Positions 6,301 to 6,592 of a stretch of 6,592 nucleotides of DNA are shown here, in pieces; position 1 is the first letter of the stretch, and each line of letters starts with the position of its first letter. The position numbers were made by a program, and so were the translations under genes. Under the pieces are notes generated by a model. That model was not told the origin of the DNA. It was given only the letters and a program-made list of their open reading frames with translations, and did no database searches. The DNA comes from Oscillospiraceae bacterium (GTDB lineage: Bacteria > Bacillota > Clostridia > Oscillospirales > Oscillospiraceae): positions 1-6,592 of the forward strand of contig JAEFAK010000098.1 in NCBI GenBank assembly GCA_016287555.1. Direction: 5' to 3'.

Positions 6301-6304
6301 AGCC
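6288..6304. repeat. Perfect 7-bp inverted repeat in the dpaA upstream region, possible operator
   Basis: GGCTCAT (6288-6294) and ATGAGCC (6298-6304) are perfect complements around AGG. It covers the candidate sigma-K -10 box, so a bound protein there would affect dpaA transcription. No T-run follows, so it is not a terminator. Confidence 0.4.
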
Positions 6305-6333
6305 GAAATGAGACTATCCAAGGGAGTGAACTT

Positions 6334-6592
6334 ATGCGATATGGATTTGCGGTCGTCGGCGGAGACGGACGCATGGCGCGGCTCGCCGCCCGCCTCTCCG
6401 CCGATGGCCGGAGCGCGGCGCGCTTCGCGGGGGCTCCCCCGCCGGAGCTGGAGGCCGACTTCGTCATCCTGCCCCTTCCGCTGAGCTCGCGGGAGGGCTT
6501 TCTCAACGCGCCGGAGGCGGAGGCTCCCGTCCCGCTGGAGGCGGTCTTTCCCGCGCTCGGCCGGGCGCAGGCAGTTTTTGCCGGAAGGGTCG
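6334..6592 (+). CDS. dpaA: Dipicolinate synthase subunit A (SpoVFA), 5' part; truncated by the right edge
   Basis: DpaA and DpaB convert 4-hydroxy-tetrahydrodipicolinate, from the lysine pathway, to dipicolinic acid in the mother cell. Dipicolinate is then loaded into the spore core with calcium. The 86 visible residues start with the family's nucleotide-binding signature FAVVGGDGRMARLAARL (5-21). They continue with DFVILPLPLSSREGFLNAPEA, which matches the conserved segment after the first Rossmann strand pair (about 44-64), and end in a helix followed by AVFAGRV. The full protein is usually close to 290 residues. The ATG at 6334 has a strong ribosome binding site, AAGGGAGTGA (6320-6329). It is divergent from the flavoprotein gene and, in other spore formers, is followed by dpaB, which would lie to the right of this window. 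Its presence is the best evidence that the organism makes endospores. Confidence 0.88.
   Translation, partial: MRYGFAVVGGDGRMARLAARLSADGRSAARFAGAPPPELEADFVILPLPLSSREGFLNAPEAEAPVPLEAVFPALGRAQAVFAGRV

Overview
This window is a GC-rich stretch of ordinary bacterial chromosome, probably from an anaerobic, endospore-forming member of the Clostridia (Oscillospirales-like; this placement is inference). It carries the start of dpaA, a dipicolinate synthase gene confined to spore formers. It also carries a PyrK-type subunit of the Gram-positive NAD-linked dihydroorotate dehydrogenase and a CsaB cell-wall pyruvyl transferase domain. Ribosome binding sites are purine-rich and Gram-positive in style, and one gene appears to start at TTG.

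Layout from left to right: (1) the 5' part of pyrK on the minus strand, running off the left edge; (2) a divergent intergenic region with a near-consensus sigma-A promoter; (3) a 724-residue plus-strand gene joining a GT4 glycosyltransferase to a CsaB-type pyruvyl transferase; (4) a 121-base gap with a second near-consensus promoter and a compact structured leader ending in a terminator-like U-run, which resembles the guanidine-IV (mepA-motif) riboswitch; (5) a MepA-type MATE efflux transporter; (6) about 280 bases of non-coding DNA packed with hairpins and short direct repeats, ending in a strong bidirectional terminator; (7) on the minus strand, a 550-residue soluble flavoprotein of the fumarate reductase/FAD_binding_2 superfamily with its own promoter; (8) a divergent intergenic region; and (9) the first 86 codons of dpaA on the plus strand, running off the right edge.

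The genes look like independent transcription units, not one pathway. PyrK belongs to pyrimidine synthesis. The GT4-CsaB fusion belongs to secondary cell-wall polymer modification, which in other Firmicutes creates the docking site for SLH-domain S-layer proteins. The MATE pump is probably induced through its RNA leader. The flavoprotein is probably a cytoplasmic reductase of an unknown substrate. DpaA makes the spore-core dipicolinate.

The points most worth following are the riboswitch-like leader directly ahead of the MATE gene, the GT4-CsaB fusion, the flavoprotein whose fumarate-reductase catalytic positions appear replaced, and the composite repeat region. I saw no phage, transposase, CRISPR array, or RNA gene other than the leader. 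Long open frames antisense to the real genes are GC-driven shadows.
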